From Sphingomonas bacterium (GTDB taxonomy: Bacteria > Pseudomonadota > Alphaproteobacteria > Sphingomonadales > Sphingomonadaceae): DNA of 34,086 nucleotides. The stretch covers positions 1 to 34,086 of the forward strand of contig JASBRX010000045.1 of assembly GCA_030149245.1 (NCBI GenBank), given 5' to 3'. Of this stretch, positions 15,149 through 24,966 are shown piece after piece. A program made the position numbers and the translations under genes. How positions within the stretch are numbered: the first letter of the stretch is position 1; the number at the start of each line of letters is the position of its first letter. The notes beneath the pieces are model-generated. The model searched no databases and had not been told where the DNA came from. It saw nothing but the letters and a program-made list of their open reading frames with translations.

Positions 15149-17305
15149 TTAGTTTCCAGTCGGAAAGCCGCGGCGCTTGAACAGTGCGTTGACGTCCGGA
15201 TCGCGGCCGCGGAACGCCTTGTAGGCTTCCTTGCGGTCGGTTTCGTTGCCGGTTTCCAGCAGGATCGTGCGGAACTTGTCCGCCGTCGCCTTGTCCCAGA
15301 CATTGCCCGTTTCCTCGAACGCGGCCCAGGTGTCGGCGTCCATCGTTTCCGACCAGAGGTAGGAATAATAGCCCGCCGAATAGGCGTCGGAAGAGAACAA
15401 GTGGTTGAACTGCGGCAGGCGGTGCCGCATCACGATTTCCTTTGGCATACCCAAAGAAGCGAGCGTGTCGCGTTCGAACGCGTCGGGATCGGTCACCGGG
15501 GTGTCGCGATTGTGGAGTTGCATGTCCACAATGGCGGATGAAAGATACTCGACCGTGTCGAAGCCCTGATTGAACGTCGACGCCTTCTCGATCTTTTCCA
15601 CCAAAGCTGCCGGAATCACCTCGCCGGTCTTGTAGTGCTTGGCGAAGCGGTTGAGCACGTCGGGGGTCAGCAACCAGTTTTCGTTCACCTGGCTGGGATA
15701 TTCCACGAAGTCGCGCGGCGTGCCGGCAAGGCCCGGATAATAGACATTGCCGAGCAGGCTGTGCAGCGCATGGCCGAATTCGTGGAACAGCGTCGAGGCG
15801 TCGTCGATGCTGATCAGCGTCGGCTCGCCGCCGCCACCCTTGGTGAAGTTGTTGTTGTTCGACGCCAGCACGATGTCGTCGCCGCGCAGGCCCGAACGGC
15901 TGCGATAGCTGGTCGCCCACGCCCCCGAACGCTTGCCCGCGCGCGCGAAATTGTCGAGGTAGAAGACGCCGATCGTCTTGCCGAGGCGCTTGACCTCGAA
16001 CGTGCGGACATCGGCCTGGAACACCGGAATCGCGCCGGTATTTTCCTTGAACTCAAGGTCATAGAGGCGGCCAGCGGCGTAGAACATGGCGTTGACCATG
16101 TTGTTGAGCTCAAGATACGGCTTCACCTCGCTCTCATCGAGGTCATACTTCGCCTTGCGGACCTTCTCCGCATAATAGCGATAGTCCCAGCCCTCGATCT
16201 TGATCTTCGGCCCCTTGCCCGCCGCCGCTTCGGCATCGGCCAGCGCCTGCATGTCGGCGACTTCCTGTTTCACCCGGCCGACCGCAGCGGGCCAGACCGA
16301 CATCATCAGCTTCGTCGCATTTTCCGGCGTCTCGGCCATCGTGTCGTCCATGCGGTAATGCGCATGGGTCTTGAAGCCGAGCACCTTGGCACGCTCCTGA
16401 CGCAGCTTCAGGATGTTGGCGATGATCGCGTTGGTATCATTCGCGCCACCATTGTCGCCGCGGTTGATGTACGCGTTGTAGACCTTCTCCCGCAGCGCGC
16501 GGTTGGTGGCGTACATCAGGAACGGCTGCATCGACGAACGCGTGTTCTTGACCGCCCATTTGCCCGCCTGCCCGCGTGCCTTGGCCTCTTCGGCGAGGCT
16601 CGCCTTGAAGCTGTCGGGGAGGCCGGCAAGGTCGGCTTCGTTATCGATCATGATCGCGGTCTCTTCGTCCGCCAGCACGCGGCGGCTGAATTCGGTATAG
16701 GCGACCGACAGCTCGCCGTTGATCCGCTTGATCTCTGCTTTTTGCGCCTCGTTGAGCAGCGCGCCCGAGGTCACATAATCGCGATAGCTGCGCTCGAGCA
16801 GGCGCATCTGCTGGGCATTGAGGCCGAGCGTCTGGCGCTTGTCGTAGAGCGTCTTCACCCGCGCGAACATCTTGGGGTCGAGGCTGAGTTCGGTCGAGAA
16901 GGCCGACAGCTTCGGGCTCCACTCACGCGCGATCTTCTGCACCTCGGGGCTGGCGAGGTTACTGGTATAGACGCCCCAGACCGGGAAGACGCGCGCCAGC
17001 GACGTGGTCACCTTGGCCGGTGCCTCGATCGTATTCGCAAAGGTCGGCGCCTCGGGATTGTCGCGCACCTTGGCGAAAGCGGCGCGTGCCTCAGCCATGC
17101 CCTTTTCAAAGGCGGCGGGGAACATCGCCGGGGTCACCTTGTCCCACTGGGGAACGCCGTCGAACGGGCCGGGCCAGGTGTCGATCATCGGTGCAGGGTC
17201 CACGGTGGCGGTGGCGACCGGCGCGGCCGGGGTCTGGGCAGCGGCGGGCAGGATCGACAGGAGCGAGGCGGTGGCGAGCAAAATCGCGCCGGATACGGGC
17301 TTCAT
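15149..17305 (-). CDS. Exported M3-family metallopeptidase (peptidyl-dipeptidase Dcp-like)
   Basis: A 718-aa protein with signal peptide MKPVSGAILLATASLL ending LPAAAQ, preceded by AGGGGAAG; this decides the start at 17305 rather than 17386. The zinc motif HEFGHALHSLLG is intact, with the M3 segments DLEFKENTGAIPVFQADVR, VFYLDNFARAGKRSGAW, and the substrate-binding stretch SSDAYSAGYYSYLWSE followed by RGRDPDVNALFKRRGF at the C-terminus. The length fits the Dcp/oligopeptidase group. It probably trims peptides in the periplasm, removing C-terminal dipeptides if truly Dcp-like. The upstream same-strand neighbour (hydrolase) is separated by a large inverted-repeat element, so it probably has its own promoter. 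Confidence 0.95.
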   Translation of the reverse strand: MKPVSGAILLATASLLSILPAAAQTPAAPVATATVDPAPMIDTWPGPFDGVPQWDKVTPAMFPAAFEKGMAEARAAFAKVRDNPEAPTFANTIEAPAKVTTSLARVFPVWGVYTSNLASPEVQKIAREWSPKLSAFSTELSLDPKMFARVKTLYDKRQTLGLNAQQMRLLERSYRDYVTSGALLNEAQKAEIKRINGELSVAYTEFSRRVLADEETAIMIDNEADLAGLPDSFKASLAEEAKARGQAGKWAVKNTRSSMQPFLMYATNRALREKVYNAYINRGDNGGANDTNAIIANILKLRQERAKVLGFKTHAHYRMDDTMAETPENATKLMMSVWPAAVGRVKQEVADMQALADAEAAAGKGPKIKIEGWDYRYYAEKVRKAKYDLDESEVKPYLELNNMVNAMFYAAGRLYDLEFKENTGAIPVFQADVRTFEVKRLGKTIGVFYLDNFARAGKRSGAWATSYRSRSGLRGDDIVLASNNNNFTKGGGGEPTLISIDDASTLFHEFGHALHSLLGNVYYPGLAGTPRDFVEYPSQVNENWLLTPDVLNRFAKHYKTGEVIPAALVEKIEKASTFNQGFDTVEYLSSAIVDMQLHNRDTPVTDPDAFERDTLASLGMPKEIVMRHRLPQFNHLFSSDAYSAGYYSYLWSETMDADTWAAFEETGNVWDKATADKFRTILLETGNETDRKEAYKAFRGRDPDVNALFKRRGFPTGN

Positions 17306-17402
17306 GAACTTCCCCTGGGAGATGGTGTGATAGCGGGATGATACGGCCCGGCGCATGGTTGGCAAGCCGGACTCGACGAACTGCATGGCCGGTTGCAGTG
17401 CT

Positions 17403-17560
17403 ATTCCTCCCCTGAACTTGTCTCAGGGGAGGGGGACCGCACGCGCAGCGGGTGGCGGAGGGGCGCCGGGGGCAGCTCGGCAAAATTCCGCCGCTTGCAG
17501 CGGCGGCCCCTCCGTCATTGCTTCGCAATGCCACCTCCCCCAGCAAGCTGGGGGAGGAAT
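17403..17560. repeat. 158-bp nested inverted-repeat element (MITE-like)
   Basis: The ends ATTCCTCCCC and GGGGAGGAAT form a perfect 10-bp terminal inverted repeat. Inside are a hairpin CCTCCCCTGA with TCAGGGGAGG on the left, CCTCCCCCAGC with GCTGGGGGAGG on the right, a longer internal inverted pair (GGTGGCGGAGGGGC against GCCCCTCCG plus GCCACC), and a perfect hairpin CATTGC-TTC-GCAATG at 17516-17530. It lies between two minus-strand genes and ends 4 bp before the hydrolase stop. Confidence 0.8.
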
Positions 17561-17564
17561 GCGC

Positions 17565-18569
17565 TTATACCCCGACGGTCTGCTCGATCGTGCCGAAGAT
17601 CGGGTGATGCCGGTCGTCCTCGGCCCAGATACGGACGGTGTCGCCGGCTTTCAGAAACGGAGTCGTCGGCTTGCCATCGCGGATCGTTTCGACCGTGCGG
17701 ACTTCGGCGAGGCAGGAATAACCCACGCCGCCCTGCGCGATCGGCTTGCCGGGACCGCCATCGGCATCGCGGTTCGACACGGTGCCCGATCCGATGATCG
17801 TGCCAGCACCCAGCGCGCGGGTCTTGGCGGCATGGGCGATCAGCGTGCCGAAATCGAAGGTCATGTCCTCCCCTGCCTCGGCGCGGCCAAAGGGCTGGCC
17901 GTTCAGGTCGACCATCAGCTTGCGGTGCAGCTTGCCGTCCTGCCACCAGTCGCCCAGCGCATCGGGGGTGACGAATACCGGCGAGAAGGCGCTGGCCGGC
18001 TTGGACTGGAAGAAGCCGAAGCCCTTGGCGAGTTCGCCCGGGATCAGGTTGCGCAAGGAGACGTCGTTGGTGAGGCCGACCAGCCGCACCGCCGCCAACG
18101 CTTCCTCCCGGCTCGCGCCGAGCGGCACGTCGCCGGTGACGACGACGACCTCAGCCTCAAGGTCGCAGCCCCAGTCTTCGTCCGCCAGTGGGATCGGGTC
18201 GCGTGGCCCCAGGAACCCGTCGCTGCCACCCTGATACATCAGCGGATCGTGCCAAAAGGTTTCGGGCATCTCGGCCCCGCGCGCCTGCCGCACCAGCGCG
18301 ACATGGTTCACATAGGCCGAGCCATCGGCCCATTGATAGGCGCGCGGCAGCGGCGCGGCAGCATCACGCTCGTGAAAGCGCTCGCGCGGGATCACTTCAT
18401 GGTCGAGATCCGTGGCGAGGTTGCGGAGCGCCCCCTCATAGCGGTCCCAATCGTCGAGTGCCGCCTGCAGCGTGCCGACGATGTGACCGGCATCGGCATA
18501 CCAGGCGAGGTCGCTCGACACGACGACAAGGCGGCCGTCACGTCCGTGTTTCAGACTGGCGAGTTTCAC
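17565..18569 (-). CDS. Fumarylacetoacetate hydrolase (FAH) family protein
   Basis: A 334-aa protein, GTG start at 18569 with AGGAG upstream. It shows the FAH-fold landmarks: PRAYQWADGSAYVNHVALVR, WGCDLEAEVVVVTGD (Glu metal ligands), VRLVGLTNDVSLRNLIP, FQSKPASAFSPVFVTPD, AHAAKTRALGAGTIIGSGTV and FLKAGDTVRIWAED. The length and the KTR/GSGTVSN region resemble the fumarylacetoacetase-type hydrolases found with aromatic or tyrosine degradation. No homogentisate pathway genes are nearby, so the substrate stays open: a beta-diketone or acylpyruvate cleaved at a C-C bond. It is divergent from the hybrid kinase. Confidence 0.88.
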   Translation of the reverse strand: MKLASLKHGRDGRLVVVSSDLAWYADAGHIVGTLQAALDDWDRYEGALRNLATDLDHEVIPRERFHERDAAAPLPRAYQWADGSAYVNHVALVRQARGAEMPETFWHDPLMYQGGSDGFLGPRDPIPLADEDWGCDLEAEVVVVTGDVPLGASREEALAAVRLVGLTNDVSLRNLIPGELAKGFGFFQSKPASAFSPVFVTPDALGDWWQDGKLHRKLMVDLNGQPFGRAEAGEDMTFDFGTLIAHAAKTRALGAGTIIGSGTVSNRDADGGPGKPIAQGGVGYSCLAEVRTVETIRDGKPTTPFLKAGDTVRIWAEDDRHHPIFGTIEQTVGV

Positions 18570-18675
18570 GCTGCTTCTCCTGCTCCTGGCCCGCCTGCTC
18601 TAACCGGCTGGTTTTCGGCGAGTCCTTACCCAAGTTGCATTGACAGGCGCGGGCGCAACCCGCAACGCTGAACAG

Positions 18676-21600
18676 ATGTATTCCGAGCTTCGATTCCTGG
18701 AGCAAGGCGGCGAGATGGGTCGTCGTATTCGGGAGCATGACTGGGCCGCGACGCCGCTCGGACCGCCCGACAGCTGGCCGCAACCGCTGCGCTTTGCGCT
18801 CGGCATCTGCCTGGGGTCGCAGATGCCAACCGCGATCTATTGGGGACCGGAGCTGCGGCTGTTCTACAACGACGCCTGGGCCCCGATCCCCGCCGAGCGC
18901 CATCCCGACGCGCTGGGCCGCCCCGGCGCCGAAGTGTGGCCCGAAATCTGGGACGTCATCGGCCCGCAATTCGCACAGGTGATTGCGACGGGCGAAGGAT
19001 TCGCCACCTATGACCAGCGACTGGACATGGCGCGGGGCGGCGTGCCGCGTGAAACTTACTGGAATTACAGCTTTACCCCGATCCGCGACGAGCATGGCCG
19101 CGTCTGCGGCATCCTCAATCAGGGGAATGAGACGACCGCGACGGTCCTGTCGCAACGCGAACGTCGCGCCGAGGTCGAACGACTGCACGAGCTGTTCCAG
19201 CAAGCGCCGGGCGCTGTGGCATTGCTGGAGGGGCCGGAGCATGTCTTTGCACTGACCAACCCGGCCTATCATGCGCTGACCGGACGCGCCGAACTGATCG
19301 GCAAACCCGTTGCGGAGGCGCTGCCGGAGATCATCGACCAGGGGTTTGTCGACCTGCTCGACCAGGTGTTCGAGACTGGTGTCGCCTATCGCGCCAGCGC
19401 CCAGCCCGTGCTGCTGACGCGCGACGGGGTCGATGAGACCCGTATGGTCGATTTCGTGTTTCAGCCGATCAAGGACGCCGCCAGCGCGACCACCGCGATC
19501 TTCATTGAAGCGAATGACGTCACCGAGCGGGTGCTTGCCGAGTCGCGGCTGCGCGAGAGCGAGGAACGGCTGCAGCTGGCGCTGCAGGCGACCAATATCG
19601 TGGGGGTTTGGGACTGGGATCTGGTGACCGACCGGCTGAAGACCGACGCGCGGTTGGCGCGTCTTTACGGCGTGGACGCGGCGCTGGCCGAACAGGGCGA
19701 GTCGAGCGCGGCTTTCCTCCGCCATGTTCATCCGGAAGATGTGGAGCGGCTGCGCGCCGGGATCGGCGAGGCGGTCCGCAGCGGCGACCCGTTTTCGAGC
19801 GAGTATCGGCTGGTCGATGCGGACGGGCGCGTGCGCTGGGTCACCGCGCAGGGGCGCTGCAGCTACAATGCCGAAGGACGCGCGGTGCGCTTTCCCGGCG
19901 TTATTTTCGAGATCACCGAACGGCGCGAGGCGGAGGAAGCTGCGCGCAGGGCCGCCGCCGACCTGGAGGCCGCGACGCAGGACCAGGCGTTCCTGTTCGA
20001 TCTTGCCGGGCGCCAGCGTGCGCTGGATTCGCCCGAGGCGATCATGCGGCTCGGCGCGGGCGCCATTGCCGAGCGGCTAGGCATCGACCGCGTGGGTTTC
20101 TACCGCGTTACCGACAATGACGCGGTCCAGTTCGGTCCCTGTGTTACGTCCGGCAAGCTGCCTTCGCTGGAAGGGACACGCCGTCTCGACATGAACGCCG
20201 CCAATGCGATCTATCGGCAGGGGCAGACCCTTGTGTCGCATGACGCAGCCAACGATCCGCGCTTCGTGGGCAGCGACCTGTCGCGTTACTCGCCCGCGGC
20301 GGTGGGCGTCCCGCTGATGCGAGGTGGGGCGTGGGTCGGCAGCCTCTATGCCAATCAGGCGGAGCCGCGCCACTGGCGCCCTGAGGAGGTCGCGCTGATC
20401 GAGGCCATCGCCCAGTCGACCTGGGACGCGGTGGAACGCGCCGCCGCCGTCATCGCGCTGCGCGAGAGCGAAACCAAGTTCCGCGCCATCGCCAATTCGA
20501 TCGACCCGATGGTGTGGTCGACGCTGCCCGATGGCTATCACGATTATTACAATGACCGCTGGTACGAGTTCACCGGCGTTCCCCATGGCTCGACCGATGG
20601 CGTGGCGTGGAACGACATGTTCCACCCGGACGATCAGCCGCGCGCCTGGGCGGTGTGGCGCCAGTGCCTGGAAACCGGTGACCCCTATCACATCGAATAT
20701 CGGTTGCGGCATCATAGCGGGGTCTATCGCTGGGTGCTCGGGCGGGCGCAGCCGGTGCGCGACGACACTGGCGCGATCACCCGCTGGTTCGGCACCTGCA
20801 CCGATATCCAGGACATTGTCGACGCGCGCGAGGTGCTGGCGCGGTCGCGGCAGGAGCTGGAGCAGGCGGTCGAGGAGCGGACGCGTCAGCTGATGTCGGC
20901 CGAGGAACGGCTGCGCCAGGCGCACAAGATGGAGGCGGTCGGCCAGCTGACCGGCGGCATCGCGCATGATTTCAACAACATGCTGGCGGTGATCATCGGA
21001 TCGCTCGACATGCTGGAGCGGCGCATCGCGCAGGGGACGACCGATCTCGACCGCTACATCGTCGCCGCGCGCGACGGCGCAACCCGGGCGGCGGCGCTGA
21101 CCCAGCGGCTGCTCGGCTTTGCGCGGCAACAGCCGCTGGCACCGGTGCCGCTCGACATCAATGCGCTGGTGTCGGACATGATCGACCTGTTGATGCGCAC
21201 ATTGGGCGAGAAGGTCACGGTCGAGACGCGGTTGCAGAGCGAGTTGGCCCCGGCGCTGGCGGATCCCAATCTGCTCGAGAATGTGATCCTCAACCTGTCG
21301 GTCAATGCGCGCGACGCGATGCCCGATGGCGGCAGGTTGACGATCGAAACCGCCAACCGCGTGCTCGACGGGGGCGAGGCGGGCGAGCTTGGCCTGGCGG
21401 CGGGCGATTATGTCGCGCTGACCGTTGCCGACACCGGCGTCGGCATGTCGCAGGAGGTCGCGGCGCGCGCGTTCGACCCGTTCTTCACTACCAAGGGCGT
21501 GGGCAAGGGCACCGGGCTGGGGCTGAGCCAGGTCTTCGGCTTTGCCCGCCAGTCGGGCGGGCATGTCGCGATCGACACCGCGCCGGGCCGGGGGACGCGC

Positions 21601-22053
21601 GTCACATTGCTGCTCCCGCGCCACGATGGCGTGCCCGACGCAATCGACCCTGGGGCGGATGCGGGGGCGCTACGCACCGGATCGCCCGATGAGGTGGTGC
21701 TGGTCGTCGAGGACGAGGAGCGGGTGCGCAACCATTCGGTCGAGGCGCTGCGCGAGCTGGGCTACACCGTGCTGCAAGCGCCCGACGGGATCGAAGCGCT
21801 GCGCATCATGGCGCGCGGGCAGCAGCCGATTTCGCTGCTGTTCACCGATGTCGTGATGCCGGAGATGACCGGCGACGAACTCGCCCGGCGCGCGCGTGAG
21901 CGCCAGCCGGGGCTCAAGGTGCTCTACACCAGCGGCTATACCCCCGACGAGAACGCGATCACCAATGACGCGGGGATCGCCGCCGCGCTGATCGCCAAGC
22001 CGTTCGGCGTTGCCCAGCTCGCTGCCAAGGTCCGCGCCACGCTGGACAGCTGA
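18676..22053 (+). CDS. Hybrid sensor histidine kinase with PAS/GAF array and receiver
   Basis: A 1125-aa soluble-looking protein (no membrane span seen). In order: a PAS-like N-terminal domain (MGRRIREHDWAATPLG, YWGPELRLFYNDAW); PAS (about 165-285); PAS with PAC (about 295-420, closing FEITERREAEE); GAF (about 430-590); PAS with PAC (about 600-725); HisKA with IAHDFNN, phospho-acceptor near His764; HATPase (NLSVNARDAM, DTGVGM, GTGLGLSQVFGF); receiver VVEDEERVR with LLFTDVVMPEM, Asp near 1058, and KPFG. It ends at the receiver, so phosphate must pass to another protein. ATG 18676 is used; 18640 and 18715 are also possible. No response regulator gene is adjacent. The signal is unknown; no LOV-type GRNCRFLQ motif is visible. 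Confidence 0.93.
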   Translation: MYSELRFLEQGGEMGRRIREHDWAATPLGPPDSWPQPLRFALGICLGSQMPTAIYWGPELRLFYNDAWAPIPAERHPDALGRPGAEVWPEIWDVIGPQFAQVIATGEGFATYDQRLDMARGGVPRETYWNYSFTPIRDEHGRVCGILNQGNETTATVLSQRERRAEVERLHELFQQAPGAVALLEGPEHVFALTNPAYHALTGRAELIGKPVAEALPEIIDQGFVDLLDQVFETGVAYRASAQPVLLTRDGVDETRMVDFVFQPIKDAASATTAIFIEANDVTERVLAESRLRESEERLQLALQATNIVGVWDWDLVTDRLKTDARLARLYGVDAALAEQGESSAAFLRHVHPEDVERLRAGIGEAVRSGDPFSSEYRLVDADGRVRWVTAQGRCSYNAEGRAVRFPGVIFEITERREAEEAARRAAADLEAATQDQAFLFDLAGRQRALDSPEAIMRLGAGAIAERLGIDRVGFYRVTDNDAVQFGPCVTSGKLPSLEGTRRLDMNAANAIYRQGQTLVSHDAANDPRFVGSDLSRYSPAAVGVPLMRGGAWVGSLYANQAEPRHWRPEEVALIEAIAQSTWDAVERAAAVIALRESETKFRAIANSIDPMVWSTLPDGYHDYYNDRWYEFTGVPHGSTDGVAWNDMFHPDDQPRAWAVWRQCLETGDPYHIEYRLRHHSGVYRWVLGRAQPVRDDTGAITRWFGTCTDIQDIVDAREVLARSRQELEQAVEERTRQLMSAEERLRQAHKMEAVGQLTGGIAHDFNNMLAVIIGSLDMLERRIAQGTTDLDRYIVAARDGATRAAALTQRLLGFARQQPLAPVPLDINALVSDMIDLLMRTLGEKVTVETRLQSELAPALADPNLLENVILNLSVNARDAMPDGGRLTIETANRVLDGGEAGELGLAAGDYVALTVADTGVGMSQEVAARAFDPFFTTKGVGKGTGLGLSQVFGFARQSGGHVAIDTAPGRGTRVTLLLPRHDGVPDAIDPGADAGALRTGSPDEVVLVVEDEERVRNHSVEALRELGYTVLQAPDGIEALRIMARGQQPISLLFTDVVMPEMTGDELARRARERQPGLKVLYTSGYTPDENAITNDAGIAAALIAKPFGVAQLAAKVRATLDS

Positions 22054-22117
22054 CCAGCGCTGGACGTAGCGGCCTCCGCCCTTTAGGGGAGCCGCGCATA
22101 CCGGAAAGGATCGGGAT

Positions 22118-23407
22118 TTGGCGAACGTCGCGGTGATCGGCGCCCAGTGGGGCGATGAGGGCAAGGGCAAGATTGTTGACTGGCTCGCCAGCCGCGCCGA
22201 CCTGGTCGTCCGCTTTCAGGGCGGGCATAATGCCGGCCACACGCTGGTCGTCGGCGACAAGGTGTACAAGCTGTCGCTGCTCCCCTCGGGGCTGGTGCGC
22301 GGCACGCTGTCGCTGATCGGCAATGGCGTGGTGTTCGACCCGTGGCATTTCCGCGACGAGATGGAAAAGCTGCGCGCGCAGGGGGTGGAGATCACGCCCG
22401 AAACGCTGCAGGTCGCCGAGACCGCGCCGCTGATCCTGCCCTTCCACCGCGATCTCGACGCGCTGCGCGAGGATGCGAGCGGGTCGGGCAAGATCGGCAC
22501 GACGCGGCGCGGGATCGGCCCGGCGTATGAGGACAAGGTCGGCCGCCGCGCGATCCGGGTGTGCGATCTGGCGCATCTCGACGATCTGGGGCCGCAGCTC
22601 GATCGCCTGTGTGCGCATCACGACGCGCTGCGCGCCGGGTTCGGCCAGCCGCCGATCGACCGTGACGCGCTGATCGCCGAGCTGCGCGAGATCGCGCCGG
22701 CGGTGCTGCCCTATGCCGCGCCGGTGTGGCTGACGCTGAAAGGCGCGAAGGAAGCGGGCAAGCGCATCCTGTTCGAGGGCGCGCAGGGTGCGCTGCTCGA
22801 CATCGACCATGGCACCTATCCGTTCGTCACCTCGTCCAACACCGTCAGCGGTGCCGCGGCGTCGGGATCGGGCCTTGGCCCGGGGTCGGTCGGCTTCGTG
22901 CTGGGGATCGTCAAGGCGTACACGACGCGCGTCGGTTCGGGCCCGTTCCCGAGCGAGCAGGACAACGAAATCGGCGAGCTGCTCGGCACGCGCGGGCGCG
23001 AGTTCGGCGTCGTGACGGGTCGCAAGCGCCGCTGCGGCTGGTTCGACGCGGTGCTGGTGCGCCAGTCGGTTGCGCTGAGCGGGGTCACCGGGATCGCGCT
23101 GACCAAGCTCGACATTCTCGACGGGATGGAGACGCTGAAGATCTGCACCGGCTACACCGTCGGCGACAAGCATTACGACTATCTGCCCCCCAGCCCGCAG
23201 GATCAGGCGCGCGCAGTCGCGGTCTATGAGGAGATCGAGGGCTGGAGCGAGTCGACCGCGGGCGCGCGCAGCTGGGCGCAGCTGCCGGCGCAGGCGATCA
23301 AATATATCCGCCGGATCGAGGAGCTGATCGGATGCCCGGTCGCGCTGGTGTCGACCAGCCCCGAGCGCGAGGACACGATCCTGGTACGCGATCCGTTCGC
23401 GGACTGA
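22118..23407 (+). CDS. purA: Adenylosuccinate synthetase
   Basis: A 429-aa enzyme forming adenylosuccinate from IMP, aspartate and GTP, the first step from IMP to AMP. Key motifs: [11 protein letters not shown] (GTP and catalytic Asp), [64 protein letters not shown] and [12 protein letters not shown]. The length is normal. The start is TTG at 22118 (AAAGGA 8 nt upstream); this gives the usual N-terminus [17 protein letters not shown], and no ATG fits. It begins 64 bp after the kinase and could share its transcript. Confidence 0.97.
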   Translation: MANVAVIGAQWGDEGKGKIVDWLASRADLVVRFQGGHNAGHTLVVGDKVYKLSLLPSGLVRGTLSLIGNGVVFDPWHFRDEMEKLRAQGVEITPETLQVAETAPLILPFHRDLDALREDASGSGKIGTTRRGIGPAYEDKVGRRAIRVCDLAHLDDLGPQLDRLCAHHDALRAGFGQPPIDRDALIAELREIAPAVLPYAAPVWLTLKGAKEAGKRILFEGAQGALLDIDHGTYPFVTSSNTVSGAAASGSGLGPGSVGFVLGIVKAYTTRVGSGPFPSEQDNEIGELLGTRGREFGVVTGRKRRCGWFDAVLVRQSVALSGVTGIALTKLDILDGMETLKICTGYTVGDKHYDYLPPSPQDQARAVAVYEEIEGWSESTAGARSWAQLPAQAIKYIRRIEELIGCPVALVSTSPEREDTILVRDPFAD

Positions 23408-23413
23408 AGGTAA

Positions 23414-23439
23414 CCCGGACGCGGCACGCCGCGCCCGGG
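23414..23439. terminator. Hairpin between convergent purA and small exported protein
   Basis: CCCGGACGCGG and CCGCGCCCGGG pair over 11 bp with one mismatch around a CACG loop, 7 nt after the purA stop. There is no T-run. A shared terminator is likely but unproven. Confidence 0.5.
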
Positions 23440-23449
23440 GACGAAACCA

Positions 23450-23695
23450 TCAGTAGAAGGTCGAATTTGGCTCGGGTGCGGTATCGGTCCCGTCCTGCGT
23501 CGGATCGGACGGCTCGGCACTCGGCTCGACATCCGTGCGGTTGGACAGCGTTTCGGGCGCGGTGGTGTCGTCGGGCACCGCCTGGTTTGTCATGTCGTTC
23601 TGCAGCGGCGGATCGATCTGCGGCGTGCCGATCGCGGCGATGGCGGCGGACGATCCGCACAGGGCGATGAGGCTGAACAGCGTCTTGTGGCGCAT
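23450..23695 (-). CDS. Small exported acidic Thr/Pro-rich protein, unknown function
   Basis: An 81-aa frame with a clear signal peptide (MRHKTLFSLIALCGSSAAIA). The mature part is short, acidic, rich in Asp, Glu, Thr and Pro (DDTTAPETLSNRTDVEPSAE), probably disordered, and has no Cys after the signal region. It ends NSTFY. CAGGAG lies about 8 nt before the ATG. It follows aroC on the same strand but is 129 bp away. I recognise no family. The export signal, RBS and matching GC bias support a real gene. Confidence 0.65.
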   Translation of the reverse strand: MRHKTLFSLIALCGSSAAIAAIGTPQIDPPLQNDMTNQAVPDDTTAPETLSNRTDVEPSAEPSDPTQDGTDTAPEPNSTFY

Positions 23696-23824
23696 GGGAT
23701 ACTCCTGGTTACACAGCGCGGGTTGAACGCACGCTGCTCTACAGAAGTCGCACCCCGGTTCCTCGGCCCACCGGCGATGGTGCCCGGCTCGCCCGTCAAC
23801 TGGGCTGCGCGAGCGGCAGACCGA

Positions 23825-24898
23825 TCACCCGCACTGTGCGCGGTGGAGGAGTTTCTGGTCGGCCAGCACCAGTGCCATCATCGCCTCGACCACCGGCACC
23901 CCGCGAATGCCGACGCAGGGGTCGTGGCGGCCCTTGGTACGGATCTCGGTCGCTTCACCCTCGCGCGTGATGGTCTCGACCGGGGTGAGGATCGAGCTGG
24001 TCGGCTTGAACGCGACGCGCACGCGCACCGGCTGACCGGTCGAGATGCCGCCCGCAATCCCGCCGGCATGGTTGGAGAGGAATTGCGGACCGGCGCCCGG
24101 CGTGCCGGGGCGCATCGGATCGGCATTGCCCTCCCCCGTTGCCAGCGCCGCAGCAAAGCCGTCGCCGATCTCGACGCCCTTGACCGCGTTGATGCTCATC
24201 ATCGCAGCCGCCAGCTCGCTGTCGAGCTTGGCATAGAGCGGCGCGCCCCAGCCGGCGGGCACACCCTCGGCCTCGCACACCACCACCGCACCGAGCGAGG
24301 AGCCGTCCTTGCGCGCGGCGTCGATCACCTTTTCCCACTGCTCAGCCGCCTTCGCGTCGGGAGAGAAGAAGGCGTTGTTGTCGATCTCGTTTTCGTCGAA
24401 CCGCGAATAGAGGATCGGGTGCTGGCCGATCTGTTCGACCCAGGCGCGGATGCGGACCTCCGGAATCACCTTGCGCGCCACCGCCCCCGCTGCGACGCGC
24501 ATCGCGGTTTCGCGCGCCGAGGAGCGCCCGCCGCCGCGATAATCGCGAAAACCGTATTTGGCGTCATAGGCATAATCGGCATGGCCGGGGCGATAGGCGC
24601 TCGCGACCTCTGAATAGTCCTTTGAGCGCTGGTCGACATTGTCGATCAGCAGGCCGATCGGGGTGCCGGTCGTCCGCCCCTCGAACACGCCGGACAGGAT
24701 GCGCACCTGATCCGGCTCCTGCCGCTGGGTGGTGAAGCGCGACTGGCCGGGGCGGCGCTTGTCGAGGAATGGCTGGATATCGGCTTCGCTGAGGTCGAGG
24801 CGCGGCGGGCAGCCATCGACCACGGCACCGATTGCGGGGCCATGGCTTTCGCCAAAGGTGGTGAAGCGCAGCATGCGGCCGAAGGTGTTGAAGCTCAT
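23825..24898 (-). CDS. aroC: Chorismate synthase
   Basis: A 357-aa enzyme converting EPSP to chorismate, last step of the shikimate pathway, needing reduced FMN. Signatures: [99 protein letters not shown] and [23 protein letters not shown] 8 nt before the ATG at 24898 decides the start; the longer frame runs into the GNAT gene antisense to nothing and has no RBS. The upstream GNAT gene ends 68 bp before the start. fabI lies two genes upstream. Confidence 0.97.
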   Translation of the reverse strand: MSFNTFGRMLRFTTFGESHGPAIGAVVDGCPPRLDLSEADIQPFLDKRRPGQSRFTTQRQEPDQVRILSGVFEGRTTGTPIGLLIDNVDQRSKDYSEVASAYRPGHADYAYDAKYGFRDYRGGGRSSARETAMRVAAGAVARKVIPEVRIRAWVEQIGQHPILYSRFDENEIDNNAFFSPDAKAAEQWEKVIDAARKDGSSLGAVVVCEAEGVPAGWGAPLYAKLDSELAAAMMSINAVKGVEIGDGFAAALATGEGNADPMRPGTPGAGPQFLSNHAGGIAGGISTGQPVRVRVAFKPTSSILTPVETITREGEATEIRTKGRHDPCVGIRGVPVVEAMMALVLADQKLLHRAQCG

Positions 24899-24966
24899 GG
24901 CCACATCTCCTTGCCGATTGCACCGCGATTTGGAAGCAAGAAGGGCGCGGGGCCGGGCAATGCCCG

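Noticed and set aside
15635..17341. 568-codon open frame on the plus strand
   Set aside because: Antisense to the M3 metallopeptidase with its HEFGH zinc motif; composition is that of a GC-rich shadow frame.
20077..21624. 515-codon open frame on the minus strand
   Set aside because: Antisense to the hybrid kinase; no recognisable domain and no RBS.
23758..23790. GGAAC on the minus strand upstream of the small exported protein, as an EcfG -35 box
   Set aside because: There is no CGTT 16 or 17 bp downstream; the nearest CGTT is 28 bp away.
23696..23824. tRNA or small RNA between aroC and the small exported protein
   Set aside because: No cloverleaf, TTCGA-type arm or terminator could be drawn; it looks like plain intergenic DNA.
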